This document shows positions 18,580 to 27,036 of a DNA stretch of 64,000 nucleotides, piece after piece. Position 1 is the first letter of the stretch; every line of letters starts with the position of its first letter. This DNA is from PVC group bacterium (lineage in GTDB: Bacteria > Verrucomicrobiota > Kiritimatiellia > CAIKKV01 > CAITUY01), in the NCBI GenBank assembly GCA_945870225.1, contig CAMBRF010000004.1, positions 1 to 64,000 of the forward strand, given 5' to 3'. Both the position numbers and the translations under genes were made by a program. Below the pieces are notes generated by a model. That model was not told the origin of the DNA and made no database searches. It saw nothing but the letters and a program-made list of their open reading frames with translations.

Positions 18580-21027
18580 ATGAAGCTGAAACTTTCGGAT
18601 TCCGCATATAGCTACTTTCATTCCCATGAAACGAACGCACCCGAGACGAAATACCTGACCGACGACGGCGCCCCCGTCGCGTTCGGATTCTGCTGGGAGG
18701 AGCCGCGTGAAATCGGGGAGATCCGGCTGAAGCTCGACACGCCGCGGGCGGATTTCCGGCATTTCTGCTGTATCGAATACTTCGCGCCGGCGGTCAATTG
18801 GCAGGCTTCGCAGCAATTCACCTGGGCGCAGGGGACCTGGACGCCGTATCAGTCCTACGGCCGGATGGAGGATGATCTCACGGTGGTCTTCCCGCCGCTG
18901 AAAGTCCGTACGGTCAAGTTGCGCATGCGTGTCCGCCCGCCGCATTCGCTTAAAGGACTGCCGCCGTTCACCGTCGAGGTGTTCGGCGTGACCGGCATGA
19001 GACCGCTGGACTGTGTCGTCGAAACCGGTCTCTGGGGTTTTGCGCCGGCCAACGGCGAACCGACGGTCTACAACGGCGTCATCGAGAAATACACCCATTT
19101 GGAGTCCAAACTCCGCCTGTCGCTCCTCGTCGCCGAACCGGTGCCGGACGAAGGCACGAGGACCGTACCCGACCGCACGGTGGTGACGATCCCGACCCCG
19201 AAGGGGAATGTCTCGTTCCTGACCTCGCATTTGAAAAAACATCCCTATCTCTGCATCCCCGATTTCGGCGTGATGGTCTATGCGGACGCTTCCGTTCTGC
19301 CGGCCGGATATCGCGACGCCGTGCCGCGGAAAGGAATGAAGATTCTTGACCGCGTGCGGAAATCCGAGCCGCAGACTTTCGAACGGGTTCTGAAGGAAGT
19401 GGGAATGGAACCTGTGAAGCACATCGACGGGACAAGGAATCCTGAGCGCCGGGAACCCCTTTCCGCCCTGAACGTTCCTGATCCGCAGTTGAACATGCAG
19501 TGGGATATCGGCGTAACGCACCTTCTCACCTTCTGCCGCCCAAAGGAAAACGGGCGCTGGGAGATCGGCAACGGTTGGTACGGAATGCTCGCGCAGGAAT
19601 CGCTCTACATCACACGCATCCTCGACCGCTATAAATATCACGACATCTGCCGCGGCGGGCACGAGATTTATCTGGACTCATACTCGATCCGCAAGCCTGA
19701 TGGACTGTTCCAGACCATCGAGGGCTGCATGTGCATGCCGTATGGCGTGAAGGACGGCGACAGCTGGCTCGGGATGGATCCGGGCTGTGTACTCACCGCG
19801 CTGGCCGAGCATTACCTGATCACGCGGGATAAGGCTTGGCTGGCCGGGTGCGCCGAAAAGCTACTCGGGGGCTGCGAATGGATCCTGCGCGAAATCGACC
19901 TGCGCAAGACCGAGGGCGCCTGGGACAACGGGATGATCCCGCCGGTCACTAGCGGGGACGTCTGCGAGTTTTATTCGTATTTCTTTTACAACGCAATCTA
20001 TTACGAGGGGCTCGTCAAGGCTATCCGCGCCATCAGTGAATTGGACGATGCGCACGGAGAACGCGCCAGAGGCATGACCGCCAGGACGGAAGAGTTCCGA
20101 ACCGCCATCCGCACGGCGTACCGCAAGAGTATCGGCCTCGCGCCGTTCGAACCCCTGCGCGACGGCACTTTCGCACCCGGAATGCCTCCGGTTCCCTACA
20201 TGCGCGGATTCATGTCGGATATCTATCCCGTTTCACCGACCATCGGCCTGCGCAACGCGTGGGTTGACATCGATCTCGGAGCGACCAAGCTCATCGAAAC
20301 CGGCATCTTCACCGAGGCCGACGAGGAGATCAGGTGGATCACCGATGTCTTGGAGGACCGACTCTTCCTGGATGATTTCCTGCTTCCAAAGAAATGGGAC
20401 ATCATCGGCGCCGATCCGATCACCGCTTCTCGCGACGCAACCCCCTGCCGAACCGATTACAACGCCGAAAAGGATTGGTTCTCCTGGGGGGGGACCGGCT
20501 GGCAGAACGGGTATTTCCCGCTGCCCGAGGTTTACGTCATGTTAGGCGAGCGGAACGCCTTCATCAGGACGCTGTACAACACTTACGGAATCGAAGCGGA
20601 TCGGGAGACCGGATGGTTCCGCGAGCACGCCGCGTCGCTGTTTTATCCTCCGAAGTCATTTGAAGAGGCGCAGTTCCTTAACCGGCTGCTGGCTGGTGTG
20701 ATCTACGAAAGCGGGGAGAGGCTTTTCCTGTTCGCAGGTGCCCCCGACACGTGGTACCATAGTGGCTTCAGTGCCGCAGGGATGCCGACGCACTTTGGAG
20801 AGGCGGATCTGAAGGTTGAACGCGAAGGGGACACGGTGCGCGCGCGGGTCAAGCTGAAGAGGACCGCAGTGACGCAGGCGGTGCGAATGACGCTGCGACA
20901 TCCGGGCGGCGGGGCGATCCGTTCTCTCAGAGTGAACGGCGCAGAATCGCATAATTTCGACGCGAAGACATCTTTCATCACACTCGATCCGACGCTGGAT
21001 GAGTGGGTGGTTGAGGCGAAATTCTGA
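18580..21027 (+). CDS. Putative (alpha/alpha)-barrel glycoside hydrolase
   Basis: This 815-residue protein has no signal peptide. An N-terminal beta-sandwich (about 1-170) resembles carbohydrate-binding domains. A large helical region (about 350-690) has the aromatic-rich repeats of (alpha/alpha)6-toroid glycosidases, for example GNGWYGMLAQESLY, WDNGMIPPVTSGDV and GGTGWQNGYFPLPEV. A C-terminal beta domain ends it (VKLKRTAVTQAVRMTLRHPG). I cannot assign a CAZy family. The ATG at 18580 begins MKLKLSDSAYSY; longer readings (18418, 18496) would run into the divergent promoter region. Its ribosome-binding site is weak. It stands alone between thrS and the TetR module. Confidence 0.6.
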   Translation: MKLKLSDSAYSYFHSHETNAPETKYLTDDGAPVAFGFCWEEPREIGEIRLKLDTPRADFRHFCCIEYFAPAVNWQASQQFTWAQGTWTPYQSYGRMEDDLTVVFPPLKVRTVKLRMRVRPPHSLKGLPPFTVEVFGVTGMRPLDCVVETGLWGFAPANGEPTVYNGVIEKYTHLESKLRLSLLVAEPVPDEGTRTVPDRTVVTIPTPKGNVSFLTSHLKKHPYLCIPDFGVMVYADASVLPAGYRDAVPRKGMKILDRVRKSEPQTFERVLKEVGMEPVKHIDGTRNPERREPLSALNVPDPQLNMQWDIGVTHLLTFCRPKENGRWEIGNGWYGMLAQESLYITRILDRYKYHDICRGGHEIYLDSYSIRKPDGLFQTIEGCMCMPYGVKDGDSWLGMDPGCVLTALAEHYLITRDKAWLAGCAEKLLGGCEWILREIDLRKTEGAWDNGMIPPVTSGDVCEFYSYFFYNAIYYEGLVKAIRAISELDDAHGERARGMTARTEEFRTAIRTAYRKSIGLAPFEPLRDGTFAPGMPPVPYMRGFMSDIYPVSPTIGLRNAWVDIDLGATKLIETGIFTEADEEIRWITDVLEDRLFLDDFLLPKKWDIIGADPITASRDATPCRTDYNAEKDWFSWGGTGWQNGYFPLPEVYVMLGERNAFIRTLYNTYGIEADRETGWFREHAASLFYPPKSFEEAQFLNRLLAGVIYESGERLFLFAGAPDTWYHSGFSAAGMPTHFGEADLKVEREGDTVRARVKLKRTAVTQAVRMTLRHPGGGAIRSLRVNGAESHNFDAKTSFITLDPTLDEWVVEAKF

Positions 21028-21185
21028 TGTCACTTCCGGTGTTCCGTTCAGCGCCCCAGAACCGCACCGCAAACACCATCACGAGGCAGATTGTTTGAAT
21101 ATCCAGTTCATCCTCTCAAAACTCCCTTTTTTCTCCCTTCGTGACCGAAATCTTAAAAAAAGAATAAAAAAGAATGAAAACCCCA

Positions 21186-21314
21186 TTGACTGTCCAGTCA
21201 CGAGCGACTATGTTCCCGTCTATACACGACACACAATATGTTGTGGTATGACGGTTCTGATAAGTAAGAAATACGTTGTTTTTAGAAGATTAGTGCAGAA
21301 TCGTCACATGTGAC
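21186..21314 (+). promoter_or_regulatory. Promoter and palindromic operator candidates of the TetR-kamA module
   Basis: The 307-bp gap 21028-21334 contains no gene and is AT-rich compared with its surroundings. TTGACT (21186-21191), 17 bp, then TATGTT (21209-21214) form a good sigma-70 promoter. The palindrome TGACTG-TC-CAGTCA (21187-21200) overlaps the -35 box. CACAA-TATG-TTGTG lies at 21232-21245. The perfect palindrome GTCACATGTGAC (21303-21314), followed by TGGA, so that a second TGACTGGA is formed, lies 20 bp before the tetR-like start. TetR proteins commonly bind such sites to repress their own operon; binding here is inferred. Confidence 0.55.
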
Positions 21315-21334
21315 TGGATAGTAGCGCTGTAGAA

Positions 21335-21967
21335 ATGGATAAATCTGACGAACCTCCAGAACGAAGCCGCGCCGCCCGCCGTGCCTCAAAAACACGTGAG
21401 CGGTTGCTGGATGCGGCGCTGGCCATCATTAATACGCATGGATTCGAAGGTTGTTCCATCGAGGAAATCACCGAACTTGCCGACGTTGGCAAAGGCACCT
21501 TTTACCGTCATTTCAACGACAAGGCATCTGTCCTGAAGGATCTTCTTGAAACGGCTGTGGGGGACCTGCTGACACGATTGCAGGATCGGCGCAACTCTGC
21601 CCATTCCCTTGATACGGCGGTTGCCGCTGTCATGGAGTCACATACGGAAGGCTTTCAATCGCGGCCCGATTTATTTCTCCTGTTTCTCCAGGCCCAGAAT
21701 ATGACCGCGTCCCGCCCCGCCGCCGCACAGGACCTTAACCCGTTCTTTAACGCGTTTTTCGGTGAAATCGAGAAGACACTTTCCCCTTTTATACCGGCGG
21801 AAACAAACGAAGTTTCCCGCCACCGGTTGTTCTGCGCCACATCAGCAGCCATTCCGGGATTCGTCATGTCGGCATTAAGCAACCGGAAAAGCGCTCAGGA
21901 AGTGACCGGACAATTGGAGGCGGTAACGCAGGCATTTTTAGCCGGTATTCCCCGGCTGTTGCGGTAA
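21335..21967 (+). CDS. TetR/AcrR-family transcriptional regulator
   Basis: The 210-residue protein has a canonical N-terminal TetR helix-turn-helix: RERLLDAALAIINTHGFEGC, then SIEEITELADVGKGTFYRHF (to about residue 60). A helical ligand-binding domain of about 140 residues follows. It is expected to be a dimeric repressor released by a small-molecule ligand. It lies 61 bp upstream of kamA on the same strand and behind palindromic sites, so it probably controls that operon and itself. The ligand could be lysine, beta-lysine or a product, but this is not shown. Confidence 0.92.
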   Translation: MDKSDEPPERSRAARRASKTRERLLDAALAIINTHGFEGCSIEEITELADVGKGTFYRHFNDKASVLKDLLETAVGDLLTRLQDRRNSAHSLDTAVAAVMESHTEGFQSRPDLFLLFLQAQNMTASRPAAAQDLNPFFNAFFGEIEKTLSPFIPAETNEVSRHRLFCATSAAIPGFVMSALSNRKSAQEVTGQLEAVTQAFLAGIPRLLR

Positions 21968-22028
21968 ACAGAATCTCGAATACGGGCGTCAGGGACGCCA
22001 CAGGATCAGGCAAGGAGAATAGAATATT

Positions 22029-23447
22029 ATGGAAACGAGCATCATCAACGAGACGTTGGCATCCAAAGACGAGCCTCCGCTTAGCGGAACGGAGCAAACC
22101 TCCGCCTCCGGCCCGGCGACAGCCCTTCAAAACTCAGCGCCGGAAACACCTTCCCGCCAGCATCCCAAGTGGAACGACTGGCGTTGGCAGATCCGGAACC
22201 GGATCCGCACGTTTCAGGATCTTACCGATTTCTTCCCCTCGTTGCGTTCGCACTCGAGCATTGCCAAGGTGGCCGAAAAATACCCCATGGCCATCACTCC
22301 CTACTATGCGTCGCTCATCAAGACCGCCGACTATTCCGATCCGGTCCTCCAAATGAGCGTACCTCAGGGGCAGGAGATGTTTGCGCCCGATTTCCTCCAT
22401 GCGGACCCTCTTGAAGAGGAAGAGGATATGCCGGTTCCAGGCTTGGTGCATCGCTATCGCGACCGCGCCCTCCTGATGGCCACGACCATGTGCTCCATGT
22501 ACTGCCGCCACTGCACACGCAAACGCGTGGCCGGTTATGAAGAGTCATCCATCTCGGTCTGTCAACTCAACGAGATCACCAACTACCTCCATGCCCATCC
22601 GGAAGTGAAGGACGTTGTCATTTCGGGGGGTGACCCCATGACCCTGCCGACCTCGTTACTGGAACGCATCCTGATGGCGGTACGGTCTGTCCCCAGCGTG
22701 GAGATCATCCGCATCGGGACCCGCGTCCCTGTGGTGCTTCCGCAGCGGATCACGAACGAACTCACGCAGATGATCGCCAAGTATCACCCCGTCTGGGTCA
22801 ATACTCACTTCAATCACCCGAACGAGATCACTCCGGAAGCCCAGGCGGCCTGCGCCAAACTGGCCAACGCCGGTATTCCGCTGGGTAATCAGACCGTGCT
22901 TCTGCGAGGCATCAATGATGTGCCCCAGGTGATCGAAGAGCTCTGCCGGGGTCTCGTTCGGATGCGGGTCCGCCCCTACTATCTCTTCCAGTGCGACCTG
23001 GTGCGGGGCGTGGAGCATTTCCGCACCCCGATCAGCCGCGGGATAGAAATCATGGAATACCTGCGTGGACGCCTTAGCGGCCTGGCCATTCCGGCGTTCG
23101 TGGTGGATGCCCCCCACGGCGGAGGCAAGATCCCCCTGCTGCCGAATTACCTGGTCTCAACCAGTCCGACCAACACCGTCCTGCGAAATTACGAGGGAAT
23201 GATGGTCAACTACCCGGAACCCGTTGAGCCGATGCCCCGCGCCCCCGCGACGTCACCCGCCTTGCGAACCTCCTCGCCCGGCGTATGGGACCTGTCGGCG
23301 GGACATGCTTCGGTGATTGTTCCGGCGGGCGGGCAGCGCCAGAAACGCCGGGCGTCGCGCAAATCCCATCGGACGCTGGCGCGTGAGGACCAACATCCTG
23401 AATTCAGCAGCCTGCTCGAATCCATCATGTCCGACACGAATAACTGA
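22029..23447 (+). CDS. kamA: Lysine 2,3-aminomutase family radical SAM enzyme
   Basis: KamA converts L-lysine to beta-lysine using a [4Fe-4S] cluster, SAM and PLP. The 472-residue protein has the cluster motif CSMYCRHC (Cys155, Cys159, Cys162). Its PLP lysine is Lys367 in VVDAPHGGGK. Asp323 (QCD) and Asp360 (VVD) align with Asp293 and Asp330 of the clostridial enzyme, which bind the lysine epsilon-amino group. This favours lysine over glutamate as substrate. The N-terminal 45 residues and the Pro/Arg-rich C-terminal tail (about 395-472) are extra. No lysine fermentation or EF-P modification genes are nearby; it is followed by two ATP-grasp genes. Confidence 0.9.
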   Translation: METSIINETLASKDEPPLSGTEQTSASGPATALQNSAPETPSRQHPKWNDWRWQIRNRIRTFQDLTDFFPSLRSHSSIAKVAEKYPMAITPYYASLIKTADYSDPVLQMSVPQGQEMFAPDFLHADPLEEEEDMPVPGLVHRYRDRALLMATTMCSMYCRHCTRKRVAGYEESSISVCQLNEITNYLHAHPEVKDVVISGGDPMTLPTSLLERILMAVRSVPSVEIIRIGTRVPVVLPQRITNELTQMIAKYHPVWVNTHFNHPNEITPEAQAACAKLANAGIPLGNQTVLLRGINDVPQVIEELCRGLVRMRVRPYYLFQCDLVRGVEHFRTPISRGIEIMEYLRGRLSGLAIPAFVVDAPHGGGKIPLLPNYLVSTSPTNTVLRNYEGMMVNYPEPVEPMPRAPATSPALRTSSPGVWDLSAGHASVIVPAGGQRQKRRASRKSHRTLAREDQHPEFSSLLESIMSDTNN

Positions 23448-23520
23448 TCGCACGGACGGCGGCCTCCCCGGGCCCCCGTCCGCTCCCTCACGAAGGATAT
23501 CCCGGAAAGGTTTGGCAACG

Positions 23521-24513
23521 GTGCAAAGGAAGATAGGTTTCACATACGATCTGCGCAGCGAGTACCTTGCCTTGGGGTTCAAAGAGGAGGAGGCGGCGGA
23601 ATTCGACAGCGATATCACCGTCGACACCATCGAGAAAGTCATTCGCGAAAGCGGACATATTCCCGACCGGATCGGTCACGCCCGCTCCTTATGTCGGCGG
23701 CTGGCGGACGGCGAGCGCTGGGATCTCGTTTTCAATATTGCCGAGGGCCTGCATGGACGAAGTCGCGAGGCACAGGTTCCCTGTCTTCTTGAGATCTACG
23801 ACATTCCCTATACGTTCTCCGACCCGCTGGTATGCGCGGTGACACTCGACAAGGCGGTGGCCAAGAGGATCGTTCAGGCGTCGCACCTGAACACGCCCGG
23901 CTTTCATGTCGTCCGCAACGAGGCGGATCTCGCCGGAGTCAACCTCCCCTATCCTCTTTTCGCCAAGCCCATCGCCGAGGGGACCGGCAAAGGCATCGAC
24001 AAAACATCGTGTGTCCAGTCTTCCGCCCAGTTGCGCGAGCTCTGCCTGACGCTACTCGCCCGATATGGGCAGCCGGTTCTCGTCGAGGAGTTTCTGCCCG
24101 GCCGGGAATTCACGGTGGGCATTCTGGGCACGGGGGCTCAGGCCATGGTTCTGGGCACGCTCGAGGTGTCTATCCGGAAAAATGCCGAAACCACCATCTA
24201 CACGTTCGAGGTCAAGGAAAAGTGCGATGACCTTGTGGATTACAGCCGGCCGCCGCGCACGCCTGAAACGGAAGAGGTTGAACGCCTCGCCCTGGAGTCC
24301 TACCGGGCCCTGGAACTGCGGGACGGCGGGCGCGTGGATATCCGCATGGACCGTAACGGCCGCCCGGCCTTCATGGAAGTCAACCCCCTCCCAGGCCTCA
24401 ACCCCGTTCACTCCGACCTTCCCATGATCGCCACCCAGAATGGCATGAGCTACGCCCAGTTGATCGGCTTTATTTTGAACAGCGCCCTGGCCCGTGCAGG
24501 ACTGCTGCCATGA
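23521..24513 (+). CDS. D-Ala-D-Ala ligase-like ATP-grasp ligase
   Basis: This 330-residue ATP-grasp protein should join a carboxylate to an amine through an acyl-phosphate. Visible elements are VFNIAEGLHGRSREAQVPCL (about 70-89, the Ddl-type substrate loop), KPIAEGTGKGIDK (149-161, ATP loop), VEEFLPGREFTVGIL and the metal-binding MEVNPLPGLNP (Glu286, Asn288). The start is a GTG at 23521, 10 nt after AAAGG; earlier in-frame starts fall inside kamA. It lies between kamA and a second ATP-grasp gene, whose start overlaps its stop by 4 bp. It is unlikely to be the cell-wall Ddl, because no murein genes surround it. Confidence 0.85.
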   Translation: MQRKIGFTYDLRSEYLALGFKEEEAAEFDSDITVDTIEKVIRESGHIPDRIGHARSLCRRLADGERWDLVFNIAEGLHGRSREAQVPCLLEIYDIPYTFSDPLVCAVTLDKAVAKRIVQASHLNTPGFHVVRNEADLAGVNLPYPLFAKPIAEGTGKGIDKTSCVQSSAQLRELCLTLLARYGQPVLVEEFLPGREFTVGILGTGAQAMVLGTLEVSIRKNAETTIYTFEVKEKCDDLVDYSRPPRTPETEEVERLALESYRALELRDGGRVDIRMDRNGRPAFMEVNPLPGLNPVHSDLPMIATQNGMSYAQLIGFILNSALARAGLLP

Positions 24514-26069
24514 ATCGATTCCGCGAAGCCGTCCTCATCCTTCATCACGCCCTGCCCGCCCCGGGCCCCGGCACGAGCGTCGAAAGCGATGCCGGCGTCA
24601 TGGACGAGGTCAGCGCGGTGGCGGACGCCCTGACTGAACTCGACATTCCTCATCGGATCGCCGCCATCGGCAGCCTCGCGGAACTCCCCGCACTGCTCGG
24701 ACGCAGTCCCGAGCAGGTCGTGTTCAACCTTGTCGAAAATCTCCCGCCGCGCCCCGTCGACGCCGCCATGGTCCCTTCGATCTGTGAGGCATTCGGCAAG
24801 GGTTGCACGGGCAACGACTCCACGTGTCAAACCCTGAGCCTGGATAAATGGCGCACGAAAAACGTCCTGAAGGCGGCAGGTCTGCCAGTCCCTGCGGGAC
24901 TCCTGGTTCCACCGGGGACAATGGCGGCCCGCGCCGACCTCCCGGAGGGACCTTATATTGTCAAACCGCTGCTATCCGATGCCAGTGAGGGGATTCACGC
25001 GGACTCCGTCGTACCTTCCGCTGGTCCGGAACTTGACCGGGTGGTCCGGCGAGTTCATCGCGATTTCAAGCATCCAGCCCTCATCGAACAGTTCTTCGGC
25101 ACTCGCGAGTTGAATATTTCCGTCCTGCGCCGAGGCGAAAAGACCGAGGTGCTCCCCCTCGCCGAAATCGAATTCCGCGGCTTCGGCGGGAAACGCCCGC
25201 CCATCGTGGATTACGCCGCCAAGTGGCATGCCGATTCGTTTGAGTTCAAAAATACGGTGCGGGTCATTCCGGCCCGCCTGCCACCAAAACTGGCGCTGGA
25301 AATGCGCCGTTGCGCGTTGGCCGCCTGGAACACCATGGGCTGCGACGATTATGCCCGGGTGGACTTTCGCCTGACGGCTGACGGACAGTTTGCCATCCTT
25401 GAGATCAATCCCAATCCTGACATCTCTCCCGGAAGCGGGTTCGCGGCGGCCCTCGAGAAACGCGAAATACCTTTTACAGCCTTTGTTCTGGCCATGTGTG
25501 CCAATGCCGCCCGGCGACGCCAGGAGCGCCTCCCCGGGAAGGCGCTCCTCTCCCGTCCGGCCCCAAAGCGCCGATCCATCCGGACCCACCCGGTCATTCG
25601 CTACACACTCCCCCATGACCGCAATCCGATCCTGGCTTTCCTTAAGGAAACCGGATTTTTTCATGATGGAGAGATCGAAATCGCCCGCGAGGTTTTGGAC
25701 GAAGCCCTGAAGAACGGCCCGTCCGGTCATTACCAATCCTTCACCCTTCTGGCCTGTGACAAGCCGGCGGGATGGATCTGCCTCGGTCCCACCCCCTGTA
25801 CAGTCGGCACATTCGATGTTTACTGGATAGGTGTTTCGCCCACCCAACAGGGCAAGGGTTACGGCCGGGCGCTACTGGAATATGCCGAAAAAATCATCCG
25901 CAAACGCCAGGGCCGTTTGATTGTCATTGAGACTTCAGGGCGAACACTTTACGACTCAACGCGGGGTTTTTATCTGGCCTCGGGATACCAGGAATCGGCT
26001 CGTATTCCTGACTTTTACGGGCCTGATGACCCGCGCGTCATCTATACAAAGCCCCTCATTTTTTCTTGA
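24510..26069 (+). CDS. ATP-grasp ligase fused to GNAT acetyltransferase
   Basis: The 519-residue protein has two parts. Residues 1 to about 335 form a second D-Ala-D-Ala ligase-like ATP-grasp unit (VFNLVENLPPRPVDAAMVPS, GPYIVKPLLSDASEGIH, FAILEINPNPDISPGSGF). Residues about 360-519 form a GNAT N-acetyltransferase with the acetyl-CoA-binding motif QQGKGYGRALLEYA (GKGYG ends at residue 452) and a C-terminal FYLASGYQE block. A basic linker joins them. It is translationally coupled to the upstream ligase. The natural reading is a pathway in which beta-lysine is ligated and acetylated, but the products are unknown. Confidence 0.85.
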   Translation: MNRFREAVLILHHALPAPGPGTSVESDAGVMDEVSAVADALTELDIPHRIAAIGSLAELPALLGRSPEQVVFNLVENLPPRPVDAAMVPSICEAFGKGCTGNDSTCQTLSLDKWRTKNVLKAAGLPVPAGLLVPPGTMAARADLPEGPYIVKPLLSDASEGIHADSVVPSAGPELDRVVRRVHRDFKHPALIEQFFGTRELNISVLRRGEKTEVLPLAEIEFRGFGGKRPPIVDYAAKWHADSFEFKNTVRVIPARLPPKLALEMRRCALAAWNTMGCDDYARVDFRLTADGQFAILEINPNPDISPGSGFAAALEKREIPFTAFVLAMCANAARRRQERLPGKALLSRPAPKRRSIRTHPVIRYTLPHDRNPILAFLKETGFFHDGEIEIAREVLDEALKNGPSGHYQSFTLLACDKPAGWICLGPTPCTVGTFDVYWIGVSPTQQGKGYGRALLEYAEKIIRKRQGRLIVIETSGRTLYDSTRGFYLASGYQESARIPDFYGPDDPRVIYTKPLIFS

Positions 26070-26144
26070 ACAACAGGCCGGTGTAATGATACCAACGGGC
26101 CCCACAGAGCAACAGATCACCGTTCACAGGAGGCATGGCGGCCT

Positions 26145-26981
26145 ATGGGTTGGTTTACAAAAATAGAGAAGACCGATGCCAAACAGGAATCCAAGGAGGA
26201 AATCTGGACACAGTGTCCTTCTTGTAAGGCTCACATCCATAATGAGGAATGGGAAAAGAACCTCAAGGTGTGCGACCGCTGCAACTATCACGACCGGATG
26301 ACCTGGCAGGAACGGGCCGACGTTATGTTCGACCCTAAAACCTTCAAGGAGCTGAACCCCAAGGTGACGTTCAGTGATCCCCTGAAGTTTTCCGATGCCA
26401 AGGGCAGCTACGCTGAAAAAGCTGTCGAAACGAGGCAAAAAACAGGTTTGAACGAATCCGTTGTCACCGGCGAAGGAAAGATTGATGGAATCAAGGCGGT
26501 GGCCGCCATTATGGACTTCCGCTTCCTGGGCGGCAGTCTCGCCAGCGGCACGGGGGAGAAAATCCTGCTGGCGGCCCTTTACGCCCTGAAGCATAAGCGC
26601 CCTTATATCATCGTATCAGCCTCCGGAGGTGCCCGTATGCACGAGGGCATCGTGTCGCTGATGCAGATGCCCAAGACTTGCGCGGCGCTCGCGCTGCTCC
26701 GCGAGGCGAAACTTCCCTATATTTCGATCATGACCGACCCCACCACGGGGGGCGTCTCGGCCAGCTTCGCGATGGTGGGCGATATTCACATCGCGGAACC
26801 AAAAGCCCTGATCGGATTCGCCGGACGGCGCGTCATCGAGGAGACCATCAAACAGAAGCTTCCCGACGATTTCCAAACCGCCGAATACCTGCTGGACCAC
26901 GGCTTCGTGGACTTGATCGTCCCCCGCAAGGAGATGAAGGCGACATTGCACAAAATCCTCACGTATTGCGGCTGCAAGTAG
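26145..26981 (+). CDS. accD: Acetyl-CoA carboxylase carboxyltransferase beta subunit
   Basis: AccD is half of the carboxyltransferase that makes malonyl-CoA for fatty-acid synthesis. The 278-residue protein has the N-terminal zinc ribbon (Cys24, Cys27, Cys43, Cys46) and the crotonase-like core ASGGARMHEGIVSLMQMPKT, TDPTTGGVSASFAMVGDI and EPKALIGFAGRRVIEETI. The ATG at 26145 has AGGAGG 11 nt upstream. accA follows after 55 bp. accC and a stand-alone accB are not in this window. Confidence 0.96.
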   Translation: MGWFTKIEKTDAKQESKEEIWTQCPSCKAHIHNEEWEKNLKVCDRCNYHDRMTWQERADVMFDPKTFKELNPKVTFSDPLKFSDAKGSYAEKAVETRQKTGLNESVVTGEGKIDGIKAVAAIMDFRFLGGSLASGTGEKILLAALYALKHKRPYIIVSASGGARMHEGIVSLMQMPKTCAALALLREAKLPYISIMTDPTTGGVSASFAMVGDIHIAEPKALIGFAGRRVIEETIKQKLPDDFQTAEYLLDHGFVDLIVPRKEMKATLHKILTYCGCK

Positions 26982-27036
26982 CAGAACCCGCCGGCATGCG
27001 GAGAAACATTCATTCCCGAAAGCCAACGGAGTAACG

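Noticed and set aside
18481-19662. A 393-codon minus-strand open frame opposite the glycosidase-like gene
   Set aside because: It has no motif and no ribosome-binding site, and has antisense-type composition; the plus-strand frame is longer and has coherent domains.
22029-23447. KamA as EpmB (EF-P lysine modification)
   Set aside because: The protein is longer, keeps the QCD and VVDAPHGGGK features of free-lysine aminomutases, and there is no efp or epmA gene nearby.
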